Assembly: GCA_032164295.1 (NCBI GenBank)
Contig: JAJHTX010000007.1
Coordinates: 1,462,501 to 1,526,500, forward strand
From: Inonotus obliquus
Lineage: Eukaryota; Basidiomycota; Agaricomycetes; Hymenochaetales; Hymenochaetaceae
DNA length: 64,000 nucleotides
Reading direction: 5' to 3'
The first letter of the stretch is position 1, and every line of letters begins with the position of its first letter. Positions 46,914 to 58,405 of this stretch are shown here, one piece after another. Position numbers and translations under genes: made by a program. Under the pieces are notes generated by a model. It saw only the letters and a program-made list of their open reading frames with translations. It searched no databases and was not told where the DNA came from.

Positions 46914-48741
46914 ATGTTCTCATTGGCAAGGAGGAGGGCTTGTCTTCGGGCTTGCACTTCGTTGAAACGATGCTTAGCAACTGCAGCACCCCAACATCCA
47001 AATGGGCGTCATGGGCTTCTTCCCGGTGGCACTCAGTCTGCAATCACTTCAGATCTTCATTTCTTCAACTCAGTTATGGGTGATGACAAGCAGATACCAA
47101 CTTACAGAATCATAGGCAAAGATGGCAAGCTAATAGAAGGCGCAGAAATACCAGATATCGATGAAGCCGTCTGTCGAAAGCTGTGAGTACTCACAAATAT
47201 CAATATTAGCGACCGAACTGTTGCTCATTCAGCGTAAGATACGAAACAATGTCAACATTGCCTCTGATGGATAATGTTTTGTATAATGTTCAACGTCAAG
47301 GCAAGATATCTTTCTATGTGAGTCTTATTATCTTTACTCCGAATAGTATTCAGACTTACTGGCCAACAGATGACTTCGGTCTGTATCCTCTTCCTTTCCA
47401 GTGGTTGTTAACTTATCTCTTCGCGCTAGCATGGTGAAGAAGCAAGTATTGTAGGATCAGCGGCCGCTCTAGCGGCAAATGACGAGTATGTGCATTTGAT
47501 GCCATTCTGTGACAAAAAATAAGACAGAAGCTTCGTAGGGTGCTCGGTCAATACAGAGAAGTCGGGGTTCTCTTATGGCGCGGACTGGGTGTAGAAGAAT
47601 ATATCAATCAATGTGTGGGGAATGAAAATGATTCCGCTACCAAAGGACGACAGATGCCTGTGGTATGCAAAGTTCCTACGGAATTCTACGCATACGCTAA
47701 CCTTTTCACGTAGCACATCGGGTCGCCGAAATATCACTTCCACACAATTTCATCCCCTTTAGCTACGCAAATCCCCCAAGCCGCAGGCGTCGGTTATGCA
47801 CTAAAGCGAGACCCTGACCGCAGAGGCAAAAACTGTGCCGTAGTCTATTTTGGTGAAGGTAACCTCTTTCTAGTAATGCCGCTAGTACGCTAGTTACAAT
47901 TCTCATTAACGAGGCTAGGTGCTGCTTCTGAGGGTGACTTCCATGCCGGCATGCTGCTCGCATCCACTATCCCGTCTCCTACCCTTTTCTTTGCCCGCAA
48001 CAATGGGTTTGCTATCTCCACCCCCGCCTCGGAACAGTTTCACGGCGATGGGATCGCAGCACGTGGGCCTGGTTACGGTGTTGAAACCGTCCGCGTCGAC
48101 GGCAACGATGTCCTTGCGGTCCTAGCTGCAACTCGTGCCGCACGGGAACGGTGCATATCTGCAGGACGTGGTGTTCTTGTTGAAGCAATGACCTATCGCG
48201 TGGGACACCATTCAACATCGGACGATTCTTTTGCTTATCGTCCGCGCTCCGAAGTTGAGGGTTGGGTACGCGGAGACAATCCGTTAGGACGCTTCCGGCT
48301 ATTTCTTGAGTCTCGTGGCTGGTGGAGTGAGGCAGAAGAGAAGGGGATGCGGGACAGGATAAAGGGTGCAGTCTTACAGGCCTTCAAACGTGCGGAGAGC
48401 AAGAAGCGGCACGAATTGAAAGAAATGTTCACAGACATCTATGCGGGATCAGAGCCCTGGAATATTGTAAGTCTTTTTGGTGTTGTTTTCCGCGGACGGA
48501 GGTTTTTTCTCACGTCGATCACCGTTCATTATCGCTGTCGTCACGGAACCGCCGGATGCTATTGTATTACTGTATTGCTGAACCACCGAATCGCGGGTTT
48601 GAACAGCGAGAACAGCGCGAAGAACTCGCGGCGTTACTGAGAAAGTATGGCGATGTCTGGGAACCATGGAAAAAAGAGCTGGCAAAGTTCAAAGGTTCGG
48701 GACGAGAGATCTTGGGAGATACGATTCAATCAGATAAGTGA
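46914..48741 (+). CDS. BCKDHA: Branched-chain 2-oxoacid dehydrogenase E1 subunit alpha
   Basis: This TPP-dependent mitochondrial enzyme decarboxylates the 2-oxo acids of Leu, Ile and Val. The basic presequence is [20 protein letters not shown]. The family core follows: [68 protein letters not shown] and [20 protein letters not shown]. The TPP motif reads [13 protein letters not shown]...NNGFAISTP. The phosphorylation loop [20 protein letters not shown] keeps both Ser positions used for kinase control. It ends [19 protein letters not shown]. Length is about 440 residues, complete. Seven or more introns of about 45-60 bases. The loop rules out pyruvate dehydrogenase E1 alpha. Confidence 0.95.
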
Positions 48742-49482
48742 TATGCACTTCGAAATCATATGTCTGTACCATAAATTTGTGCAGTGCTCTTCACAATAGT
48801 CCTTGCGGTTCAGACTCGTTCCGCTGGTCCTTGTCTCGTGCTGTAACTCGAAGGCAACCGATATGGCGAGGTTCAAATTCCGAGGTTTAGACCAATGACG
48901 GACGAAGGCACTGGCGAAGTTGAATTTACAGAAGACATTCTCCCTGTCGCCTTGGGAGTCTTTCACATCGGAGCTTTTCCGTACTTTCCTTCCCGTACCA
49001 ATGCATCAAAGCTTTACCTTATACTATCACTCGATCCAAGCTAGTTTTGGTACCTCAATTGAGAATGGAGGGCTCTGGACACAAGTAGGGGTTTATCCGC
49101 TGATAACAGCTCGATGGATTCAACTCCAATCAAGAGCACTGTTTGGTATTCCCCTTCGTTCATTAAGGAGCAATAGAACTTCGTCTAGCTCATTTACGAG
49201 TTGATCCGCCAGCTTCTACTTAGGATTCATCATTCCCACCCGTTCTCTTGGGTCAATTCTTACTGCAAACCAATTGAATCATCTGTTTGGCGTCGGAACT
49301 ACTGCTGCTAGTGACCCACTGCCGTGAGCATTCTGTGCGCGGTGCATGTTAACCTCTCGGTTGTGGTTGTCTCTGCTTTTTCCTGTCTTGACTCTTGTCT
49401 CTAGCCTGAAAGTCTTTTCTTTCCTGCGACTCACTTTAAGTGCAGGCTCGCGCTGGTCGCTCTACACGTTACGTGGGTGGTC
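48742..49482. other. Intergenic region, BCKDHA to membrane protein gene
   Basis: Tandem plus-strand genes flank it. The last 200 bases are CT-rich, as in promoters nearby. The open frame at 48920-49204 resembles nothing. No gene is seen. Confidence 0.45.
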
Positions 49483-51519
49483 ATGCACTTAACCACTCTG
49501 CTTTTCGTGTTACTGGCACTTTCCACGCAGGTCGTGCTTTGCTTCTTCAGAAATATTAACTTCTCGACCCCCGAGCAATGTGGACCATTTTCGATCAACT
49601 TTTCTGATCCAACAACCCCACCCATACTGCCACTCTCGCTCACAATCGTGCCAATCTTAGGAAACCCGATAACGATTCAGCTTCCGAACGATAGCTGGGA
49701 CAGCTTCAGTAATACAGGCGAAGCACGCGTTACCTTCTTGCCCCTCTCATCTGGAACGCAATTCGTTGCATCGTTGGACGACGGAACGAGGGCAAGCGTC
49801 GTTCTGGTATCGGACTTGCTCGCTGTGCAAACCTCCAATGTTACGAGCTGCCTTGCTCCAAAGCAGCGAACAGGGCAGAGATTTTACCATATCCGCGGAG
49901 GCTTGAACCAATGCTCTCGATTTAACGTCTCGTTCGATCCGTCGACTGTCGGGAACCCTCCTTCAATACGGGCCTTTCTTCCGCGGTCTTTCTCTTTCCC
50001 GGTGAATGCAACAGACTCTCCTTTAAGGACAGTGACTCTAGGTCAACACGGATCTGGCGATGAAGACGACGATGGAGACGAAGCTAACAAAGATGCAAAT
50101 AATGGCAATGATAATAACAGAGGAAAGAACGGCGGCGGCAAAGAGAGCAACAAGGAGGGTGGCAAAGTGGGTAATAAAGAGGACGGTAATGGCAGCAGCT
50201 CTGCCTTTCTTCCCCCTCATAACATCAGTACCAAGGAGTACCTCTTGAATGTAATACATGGGTTCCAGGCTATTCTAACCCTCGATGATGGCGAAGGACA
50301 CAGAGAATCTTCTGGGCTCTTCACTGCAGGAGGCACTTCTAGTAGTCCATCCAATTGCTTCAGAGAGAACTTCAATATACCTTCTAATGGTGGTTCATCT
50401 CTAGAACGTGGCAAATCGGGTGGCCTCTCGAGGTAAGTTATACAAGCTTATTGACTTCGATATGTCGCTTATCCTAAATATTATATTCATAGAGCCGTGA
50501 AAATTGTCGTAGCCGTCCTTGGTGCTAGTGCTTTAATTGCGCTAGCTTTATTCCTGTTTATTCTTTTCCGGAGACGACGAAAGGCAAGAAAGGATTTGGA
50601 GAAGACATCGTTTATTTTCACTGAGGACGTCGATATGGGTAGCTCCTTCGTCTCACTTGCAACTCGCATTCGCACCAGGATCTCACATTTGGCGTACGGG
50701 AAACGAAGTGTTCGTAGTTATCGCAGTTATCGAGACGAGAAAGATGAGACTTCGACGTGGATCCCGACTTCCCCAATTGGCAGCCTTGCACCCCATGCTC
50801 TGTGGAATGCATCCTCACAACCGGACGAGAAGCATGCGTCGTGGGTGACCTTCGCCTCACATACCAACTTGCTGAAAGATGGTGCCAAGGTGCCATCTGC
50901 CCATAACGACCAAGTCGTGAAAGCCATCGATGCTCGAAACTCCTTGACATTCACTAATCTCGGGTTCAACTACCCCGCCAATCTGTCTTCCAAGGTACTC
51001 AGCTACCAAGTTGAACCTGATATTCCAAACCCCCCAGTATCGCGCTCCTCGAAGAGTTCACGCTTCATTTTAGGCTCGGGTTATTTGTCATCGAGATCGT
51101 CCAGAGGCGCTCCAAGTCCACGAAACGATGCACCACCCCGTCCGCTGTCATTACCGGCATTTTTCGCAAAGTCTAGCATTAAACGAAACTCTAGCGGCGC
51201 CAAATCCTCGACCGACATATCCTCCTCAGGGTACATCACCTCGAGATCATCAAATGCGGCTTCAGAGATGACAGACAACGGTATTTACATCAGCTCACCG
51301 ATTCGTCCCACACCTGACGTACCCGACGGGGTATCTACAGTGTCAGACTCGGGCACTATAGAGAAGCCTGCTGCTGCGGTGATGCGCGACATGAATGAGA
51401 ACCCGCGAGGTTCCATAATGTGGGGAGTCGTCCGACAAGAAGGAAAGCCCAATCAGCGCGGGCGCATTCTTCCCTTTCCAACTGTATCACTTAGAGCGTC
51501 GAGTTCCTCCTCTCGATAG
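49483..51519 (+). CDS. Signal-peptide single-pass membrane protein
   Basis: The ATG at 49483 gives MHLTTLLFVLLALSTQVVLC, a signal peptide. The extracellular part (about 230 residues) has a beta-rich fold: NINFSTPEQCGPFSINFS, ITIQLPNDSWDSFSNTG, FVASLDDGTRASVVLVSDLL, and spaced Cys pairs. A charged low-complexity linker rich in Asn, Asp, Gly and Lys (50051-50200) follows. An intron at about 50433-50492 precedes the helix IVVAVLGASALIALALFLFI, which is followed by RRRRKARKDLEK. The cytosolic part (about 300 residues) is Ser-rich and disordered with basic patches. This layout is common in basidiomycete membrane proteins of unknown role; wall sensing is a guess. Confidence 0.8.
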
Positions 51520-51885
51520 TCAGGTATAAGGACCCTATGAGGGCTATGGGCACATGTGCTTAAGCCTGCTTTCACTAAGCATCCACATTCAAACATACCC
51601 ATACCCTGAATTGACTTTTGTTTATATGGTACTTTCAAGATAGTTTGGTTATGCTGTAAGCTACACAGTTGGATGCAAGTTATGTAATGTATCATAAGTA
51701 GGGGCATGTGTCACGAGTAGGGCCAATGGACCAATAAGTAGTGTTGCGACAATAGTACGTACTGTACTATCGATACTATGGCTGCAGCAGCCACTAGCGC
51801 AGTTCCTGGTACTTTGTACTTGTATTCTCTACTCTTTACTGAAAGATCAACAACTTGCTATTCATACGAATTTTGACTAACACAT
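51520..51885. other. Convergent intergenic region
   Basis: It lies between the 3' ends of two converging genes. A short mirrored stretch GTACGTACTGTACTATCGATACTATGG near 51755-51780 contains small inverted repeats. Nothing else is seen. Confidence 0.4.
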
Positions 51886-53308
51886 TCAAGCGACAGCAAT
51901 AGGTTGGACAGTTGGAATACTTGCAGTCTGGGTGGCCTCGGTAACGCTTGGTTTCAGCTCCTCCAACCTCTTCTTCTCTTCTTCAAGCAACTTCTGTTGC
52001 CTCGCCACACGAGCAGGGACAACTTGTCTTCTCTCTGTCGTGATCCTAGTACGCCATAGAGAAACCCAGTAAGAACAAGCAACGCATACATATAGCAGGT
52101 TGTTTTCATTGAACGTACTTGAAATTCAGCCTTTCAACACCAAGCTCTTTGAGCGTCTTTTTCTCAACGAGAGAGAATTCATCCGGGTTATCTCGGTTGA
52201 AGTTGAATGGTTCCCTGAGAGCAACTGGTGGGTTGGTGATGATGCGAGGGACGCGTAAATGGTTCTTCGAGGCTGAGTGGAGCATGAGCTAAGGACCGTC
52301 ATTTTCCGTGTTAAATTTGTTATCAAGCTTTCCGAATGGTGCAACGTCTTACCGGATGCATGAGAACGACATCCCCAGGTTCACCAGTAAGCTCAACGAA
52401 CTCCTTGCACTTCTTGATCTCTCTCAAATTCGAAAAATATGCAGGATGGTCCTGGTGGTTCGCGTACGTTGAAGTTGAAGGTGTAAAGGAGAGACCGGTG
52501 GGCAAGACCCCCTCGGGATGCTCGGCAAGATAATTAGCAATCATTCCCAATCCCTCTGGAGCGATATATGTAGCTCCACCACGAGGGACAATTTGCGAGT
52601 AGATAGGTATGACGAGGAGAGCTTGTTCTGGCGAGTCGAGATAGTGGACCTAGACTAATAGTATCAGTATCATCGCGCATACAGTCGATGAGGGGTGACA
52701 TACGAAGAAATCACCATCCACATGCCAATTATCCAAATCGGATGGGTGTATATACTTATCTTCCCCTTCATACTGAGGAGCACCGAGATTGACGATGAAA
52801 CTATCGCCCCAGAGTGCACCTTCGGGTGCGATACGTTCTTTACCTCCCAGTAAGTCTTTCATCGCTGCCCATGCCTATCCATTGTCCGATAATCAAAATA
52901 GATCAGAATCTCAAGGTAAACGAATGAGATATGAGAATCCACCTGACCTTTGGAGCGAATGTTTGCACTGGTTCACGACGATGCCAGGGCATATGCACTT
53001 TCTCATTCGTCCAAGTGCTTTTGTCATCGGGATCCATACCCAATCGAACCCACACGTTCTTCGTCCATTCCCCAACTTTCTCCGTGCTGAATGCGTTCTT
53101 GATCACCACATATCTACGGGTTTTAACTCATCAAAGATTCGTCATAAGAATGAACAAGTCCACCGGCTCACCCTTGGTTCATGAAAAAGTCGACATCTTC
53201 CTCTACATCAAAGTGAACTTATTAGTGCGATGTACTTGTGTTGAGCTAGTGCAACGACTTACGAGAGAGCTGCTCGTACTGCTTGGTCATCGTATCCGGA
53301 GAGATCAT
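51886..53308 (-). CDS. Fe(II)/2-oxoglutarate dioxygenase-like protein (phytanoyl-CoA dioxygenase type)
   Basis: The chosen start is the ATG at 53308 (MISPDTMTKQYEQLSQEDVD), which leads straight into the fold. Upstream in-frame ATGs at 53377 and 53386 are alternatives. The fold reads FFMNQGYVVIKNAFSTEKV, VWVRLGMDPDDKSTW, WGDSFIVNLGAP. The iron site is HVD in DNWHVDGDFFVHYLD (His132, Asp134) with the distal His in HPLMLHSASKNHLR and Arg in RVPRI for 2-oxoglutarate. The N-terminal junctions cross short introns (53208-53266 and near 53118-53170). The C-terminal 80 residues are charged and helical (RRQVVPARVARQQKLLEEEK). The substrate is unknown. About 330 residues. Confidence 0.83.
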
Positions 53309-53846
53309 AACCGCTAACAGAGGCCAGGAAGCGTCCTTATATACGCGGGCCGGAAGAATATCGGACGCGGGGAACATGTCTTTCATCACACGAAGGACTA
53401 TCCGAAAAGGATTGTGTTGAAGTTCGACTTTGAATCCTGCCCTTCGCGCTCTTCAATTCCCAGGCGGCTCTAGATTATCATATCCAACTGTATACATCCT
53501 GAACCATAGATAATGCAGGTTTGTGAGGACATCCTTTCCATCTCTTCACAGCGGGTTGTTATATCGTCACATGTTCGGATAGATGTTTTGCAGCAGGCAG
53601 TCTTCTGATCAGATCCTGTATGTTCTTTTATTAGCCATGGGAACTGGAATAAGCAGCAGAAAAGGAACAGGCTGTTCAAGCACAGTCTTTGCATTCGGAA
53701 GGTCATCGAGCTTGCAATTCAAAGTAGGAATACAATCATCTTATTTTCTGATTCAACTTATCACAATCATATAGCATGATCCATACAGCGAAAGCCAGTA
53801 CATTGACAACGTCGGTGAACGCGAGCAAGCGTGATTAGCACGGAGT
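53309..53846. other. Intergenic region between two minus-strand genes
   Basis: It holds the promoter of the dioxygenase-like gene and the 3' end of the small gene at 53847. An open frame at 53470-53706 (-) resembles nothing. No gene is seen. Confidence 0.4.
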
Positions 53847-54241
53847 TCATCGACTATAGTCGGGTTCATCAAAAGGGTCGCCAAAATCTGCAACAGATGA
53901 GGTTGAACTCATTATTTCATAATAGAGATGGAACATGAAATGCAAGAATAACACCCACCTTGCTTGAGCCTCTCCATCAATTCCGTATCAACGAATTCTT
54001 CCCTCCTACCACTGTCGCGAGACGCAACATCCGCCAAGTAGTTTCTCTTCCCACCATCGTCGCGCCTCCTGGATTTGATATCTCTAGGTTGTGTGGGACC
54101 AGAGGCAAGACGCCGCTTTGGTTGGTTCAGAGTGGCGGCAGTTGCAGTGATGGCTTGTTCGGAGAAGATGTCATCTGGAGGCGGCGAGCCCGAGGACGGA
54201 GTCGAGGTAGATGGTGAGACAGGTTCTCGTGGCGAGTTCAT
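53847..54241 (-). CDS. Small disordered protein of unknown function
   Basis: The ATG at 54241 opens MNSPREPVSPSTSTPSSGSP. It is followed by DDIFSEQAITATAATLNQPK, a basic patch (RDIKSRRRDDGGKRNYLADV), and EEFVDTELMERLKQ. A GTGGGT intron (about 53898-53957) joins in frame to DFGDPFDEPDYSR and a stop. The length is about 107 residues. It is hydrophilic with no signal peptide. The pattern of helix plus DPFDE-type tail is distinctive, but I cannot name the family. It stands head to head with the KHE1-like gene, 166 bases apart, so the pair may share a promoter. Confidence 0.6.
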
Positions 54242-54407
54242 CGTCTTTGAGGTCGAGGATGAATGCTAATGGTCGCGGTAAAAGAGATATTCGGCGATTT
54301 GCGAGCCGGGACGAGACGCGTCTTTGCCTTGCCGTCATAAAGTTGGTCGTCGTATCCTCACCCTCACAACCCACTCTCAGCTTCTGCCTCAACTTTTTCT
54401 CTCAAAA

Positions 54408-55520
54408 ATGTCTAAGGCGGCTTCCTCAATAGCCAAGGTTGCGCGCATGCGCATAATCGCGTTGCCGTTGACATCAGAAGCCTCAAGAAGTGGTCTACAT
54501 ACATACTACCACTTCCAGACCCCTCCGCCTCTCATGCAGGACAAGAGTATCCTGAAGAAGACAACGGAGTTGACTGCTAGACTTTGGGCAAATTTTGGAA
54601 AGGCTCCAGAAGGAAGCTGGAAAGTACGATAGCAACTGCAGAATTGTTTCCTATGCTGACTAGTGTAGCGTCGAGCATTCTTACTGGGAGAACGGCTAAT
54701 GGACCGAATTGAGTTTGAAGAACTTTCACTGAAGTCAATGGATCCATCATTGGGACCTAAACTCTCAAACTTCGGGAAGTCAAGCTTACAACTCGAAGAA
54801 AAAGACTTGTCTCCGGTGCGCGACTGGTTTGCTTTTGCTTGATCCCTCTGACACTAATAATCATAAAGACTCATTTTATTTTTTTCTTGAAAGATCCCTT
54901 TCATATACCCATCACTCCTTGAGAGGGAGACTCCGCCACTACATCACTTGCAAGCACTACTAGAAAAGCGGACACCAAAGCACCAGAAGGGTTTTTATCT
55001 ATGGCTACTTGCCTCGCCTCTGACGCTACCGTTCATTATAATTCGTAAGTGGATTTTGGTGTTCGTCCGCAATAAAAAGCACACAAAGCTCCGTAGCGAT
55101 AATCCCCAATCTGCCCGGCTTCTTCTGCTTGTGGCGGTCCTGGCACCATTACAGAGGTATGTCGCCCAGTTCACTAATCAGTGTATGATTGCAGCTATCT
55201 GACATATATCCCCAGCGTACAAGGCTTCTTCCTACCTACAAGCTCTCGTGAATAAGGGTATAATTCACCCGGAATCGAGTCCTGCGTTGGATAAAATCTA
55301 TGAAGAAAAACAACGAACCTCACAACCCTCTTCACCAGTTTCCGACTCGAAATCCGAGCCCAATCCAACGCCTGAAGCGGAAGATGAAGAGCAAATCGTG
55401 CTTAGCAAAGAGGCTGTCCCTAAAGTTGTCGGCCTTTTCGAGCTTCCTCCGACAGCTGCAGCGGATTTGTACCGGGCACTCGAACAGACGAAACATCGTC
55501 TTAAGGAGTCACGACCGTAA
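54408..55520 (+). CDS. Mitochondrial K+/H+ exchange-related protein
   Basis: This fits the family of yeast YDL183C (Mit_KHE1 type), inner-membrane proteins linked to mitochondrial K+/H+ exchange. It starts MSKAASSIAKVARMRIIALP, then has HTYYHFQTPPPLMQDKSILK, TARLWANFGKAPEGSWKRR, AFLLGERLMDRIEFEELSLK, IPFIYPSSLLERETPPLHHL and the hydrophobic segment FYLWLLASPLTLPFIIIPII (read across an intron), then NLPGFFCLWRSWHHYRAYKA. It ends with a charged region and LFELPPTAAADLYRALEQTK. About 300 residues. Four or five introns. The assignment rests on this motif order. Confidence 0.83.
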
Positions 55521-55911
55521 TTTTCTCCTTGTCCGCTGTAGTAGCATGCAGTAACTCACTCTGTTCCTGTCTGTCAATATCTAAAAGTTAGTCATACGGT
55601 GGACGGTGGTGGAAAGGAGTCGATCATTAGCTAGCATCAATATCAATTCCCCACTCTATTTTACATGCTAAAATGGCTCATGGAGTCGGTCAGATGGCTC
55701 GCTTGAACTCTGCACTGTCGCCTCTATGTTGAGCTCGTACACTGCGATATAACGCCATATAGCTATAGAAAAATATCCAGGTGTCATACATCACGTGATT
55801 TGTCTGCCACAACCGTGATCGCTTGATGAATTTCGTCTTGAATGTGAATGCCGCATTCAACCAGTGCAATTTCCCTCATTTAAACACGAACACTAGCTAT
55901 TTATCCTTTTG
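55521..55911. other. Intergenic region with E-box palindrome
   Basis: The region before the first tandem F-box gene contains ATCACGTGAT at 55790-55799, a palindrome 113 bases before the ATG that matches half of the twin E-box at 22.4 kb. Nothing else is seen. Confidence 0.4.
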
Positions 55912-57954
55912 ATGACACGCGGAAATCGAGAGAATGATACGAGAGGTACCTTCTTGCCGAGACAGACGGGGAATCAGCGACGCGTTAATCCAGGATACAT
56001 TCCACCGATTGGAAACCTTTGTCCGTTTGAAAAGCTGCCCCCAGAGGTGTTGGCGTACATTTTCGAGCTCGGAACGCGCGCGCAAGAAGCCTCGGAAGAC
56101 CGGGATGGGGAAGATGGGGACGAAGAATGCTCGGATATCGCTGACTGCGGCGAGGAAAACTTGACTACGTACATGCCTGGAGCTTTCGCTCTTGAAGAAG
56201 ACGATGACCCGGACGATACTGAAATCAAAGAGGCTGAGGCTGATGGTGAGAAGACTGCGCGTGTGAGGGAGGAGCTGCACCTGGAAGCAACGAACGTCCT
56301 GACGCGCAACCTACCATTCCAAGTGCGGGTGTCCCACGTTTGCCATCGTTGGAGGCAAGTAGCGCTACAAATGCCGACGTTGTGGACAACTCTAGAATTC
56401 AACGAGCCACGACCATTCCGGAAAAGCCAAGAATATCTGGAAAGGTCGAAGCACTGTCCTCTCGACCTCTTGTTGGATGTTTCATTGGACGAGGCTTCTC
56501 TCTCGAACCTACCCGATGGCCCCCCAGCACGAGTCAGGCAATCTCACGAGACCAAGTCGGTCATCGCCGATATTCTGGAGCTCGTTGTTCCTCATATTTC
56601 CCGGTGGCGAACATTCGAACTAACGGTCAGCGAATTTAGTAATATGGCCGTTGCTTTGAACAGTCTGGAAAGAGGGTCCGCTCGCAGTGGTGCACCATTG
56701 CTTCAGGCTCTCAGGCTCTATTGTCATGAAGCTGATGGAGATCCTGGATTTGGGGTTGCCGCGTTCAACGTCCACGGAGGGCTACGTTCACCATTCGGAG
56801 GCAACGCACCGAAGTTACTGCAAGTTGAACTTTGGGGTGTCCATTTGGACTGGAATCTGTTCATGCCATTATCGGAACGAAAACCAGTGTCCTTGAGTGC
56901 GGTTCCGTCCACAATTTCAAATTTGACAGAGCTCGAGCTTGCTTATCATACCGATGATGTTCGACCACCTTACGAAACCTTCGTGAACATCATTCGATGT
57001 TCGCCAAAGCTGACGTCTCTGAAGCTAGCATCCTCCGGACCAGGTCCACGCCTAGAGAGGCCACCTGCTGAGCCACTGTATCTACCCAACCTTCAACACC
57101 TCTCGTTAGGTTATTTTGGAGAAGACTACGCCATAGCTTTGCTGCGCCTGCTCTACACACCTGCCTTAACGAGCATTGCTCTAGACTTCGACGAGGGCGA
57201 CTATACGGATCTCGTAAAGGAGCTTACGGAGAAGATGACGTTACCCCGCCCCCTTCCCGGATACTTCAATATTACCGCTAATTCACGAGAAGCGTTGGAG
57301 AATCAGACAAGACTATCCAATGTTACCTATGCGAAACTAGGTGGCTTGCCTTGTGACGCGGCATCGGCATACACGTTTTATGTAGCCTGCCGGAAACTCG
57401 AACATCTGCACCTTAATATGAACTTCCTTCCCTTCAATTTCTTCTTCGCGCTCATCGGCAAGGATGTTTCGCTACGGCGACAGCCTCAGATACTACATGG
57501 CGCAAACGAGGATGTAACGCCGGCGGTAACCGCCAGAAAGGAGTCGCCCTTGTGCAAGCAACTCGCGAAGCTCAGTGTCACAGGCGTGCGGGGGGGAAAT
57601 ATGGTGAAATTCGTTAAGGAACGAAAATCCCTAGGTATTCCCGTACACGAGCTTGAAGTTGACACGAACGATAACTATACGCACGAAGACTTGGACTGGT
57701 TAAGCAAAAACGTTCTTGATTCGTTGAACATCGTGGTATTTAGTGATGACGAAGAGGAGGACATCTGGGTTGATGAGGACGAACTGGGGCTAGAGTGGGA
57801 CGGGGATGTAGATATGGATGACGAGGAGGGTAGCGGCGACGAAGTAGAGGGGCATACTGTGCACGCAGGAGTCGCAGGAGAAGATTACTGGGAAAGTGAT
57901 GAAGGCGAATATGAAGCCGAAGAGGATGATGACGAAGATGTATTCTTTGAATGA
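55912..57954 (+). CDS. F-box protein with acidic insert and acidic tail
   Basis: An intronless frame of 680 residues runs from the ATG at 55912 (a TTG lies one codon earlier). The F-box starts at about residue 39 (FEKLPPEVLAYIFELG) but breaks off, and its second half (VRVSHVCHRWRQVALQMPTLW) begins only at about residue 138. Between them lie about 83 residues, strongly acidic with runs of Glu and Asp, against about 10 in a normal F-box. LRR-like segments follow (LEYLERSKHCPLDLLLDVSL-type, LTELELAYHTDDVRPP, LPNLQHLSLGYFGEDY). The last 80 residues are extremely acidic (DEEEDIWVDEDELGLEW). It probably docks on Skp1 as an SCF adaptor, if the split fold works. It is a tandem paralogue of the next gene. 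Confidence 0.85.
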   Translation: MTRGNRENDTRGTFLPRQTGNQRRVNPGYIPPIGNLCPFEKLPPEVLAYIFELGTRAQEASEDRDGEDGDEECSDIADCGEENLTTYMPGAFALEEDDDPDDTEIKEAEADGEKTARVREELHLEATNVLTRNLPFQVRVSHVCHRWRQVALQMPTLWTTLEFNEPRPFRKSQEYLERSKHCPLDLLLDVSLDEASLSNLPDGPPARVRQSHETKSVIADILELVVPHISRWRTFELTVSEFSNMAVALNSLERGSARSGAPLLQALRLYCHEADGDPGFGVAAFNVHGGLRSPFGGNAPKLLQVELWGVHLDWNLFMPLSERKPVSLSAVPSTISNLTELELAYHTDDVRPPYETFVNIIRCSPKLTSLKLASSGPGPRLERPPAEPLYLPNLQHLSLGYFGEDYAIALLRLLYTPALTSIALDFDEGDYTDLVKELTEKMTLPRPLPGYFNITANSREALENQTRLSNVTYAKLGGLPCDAASAYTFYVACRKLEHLHLNMNFLPFNFFFALIGKDVSLRRQPQILHGANEDVTPAVTARKESPLCKQLAKLSVTGVRGGNMVKFVKERKSLGIPVHELEVDTNDNYTHEDLDWLSKNVLDSLNIVVFSDDEEEDIWVDEDELGLEWDGDVDMDDEEGSGDEVEGHTVHAGVAGEDYWESDEGEYEAEEDDDEDVFFE

Positions 57955-58405
57955 CAATAGAATGTACGCATACAACAATCTCATCGCTAATTCCTGTTGA
58001 TTTAAATCCTTCAAAATGCTTATGTTCAAATTTCACTGAATAAGAAGTATAAATCCCATTACTTTTCAATGTAATTATTAGCCAAGAATCGTCATGGAAT
58101 CATGTGATGCTGCAAACATGAGGGTATTTCTTTTCCTCTGCACATTGTCTGATTCTCTTCTCAGACAAGCGCATACATAACTCTTTGGCCCATCGATAGA
58201 CCTATCTGGTCTAGACCAGGTGCAACTAGTGTGCCTTGGATCGCCCAGCAGGCAACAAAAAGTCTTGACCATCTAGTCATTCGAGCAACCCCCTAGCAAC
58301 CCGTGTAACTGGCGCAAAGCATACAAAATCATCTGGTGCATATCTTTGTTCCTCCTCTCTGAATCAACACAATCATCCTCTCATCGCTAAAAACTTGCGG
58401 TCGCA
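57955..58405. other. Spacer between the tandem F-box genes
   Basis: These 451 bases hold the 3' end of the first F-box gene and the promoter of the second. There is no recognisable gene or strong element; the last 70 bases are CT/AT-rich. Confidence 0.4.

Noticed and set aside
52126..52344. Minus-strand open frame of 72 codons
   Set aside because: It is a shifted frame of the dioxygenase gene's C-terminal exon; the true frame continues through LMLHSASKNHLRVPRI.
53309..53386. Upstream in-frame ATGs for the dioxygenase-like gene
   Set aside because: They would add a non-conserved extension; the ATG at 53308 places the start a few residues before the conserved QLSQEDVDFF segment.
55974..56402. 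Minus-strand open frame of 142 codons over the F-box insert
   Set aside because: It is antisense to the acidic insert; a Ser-rich artefact with no domain.
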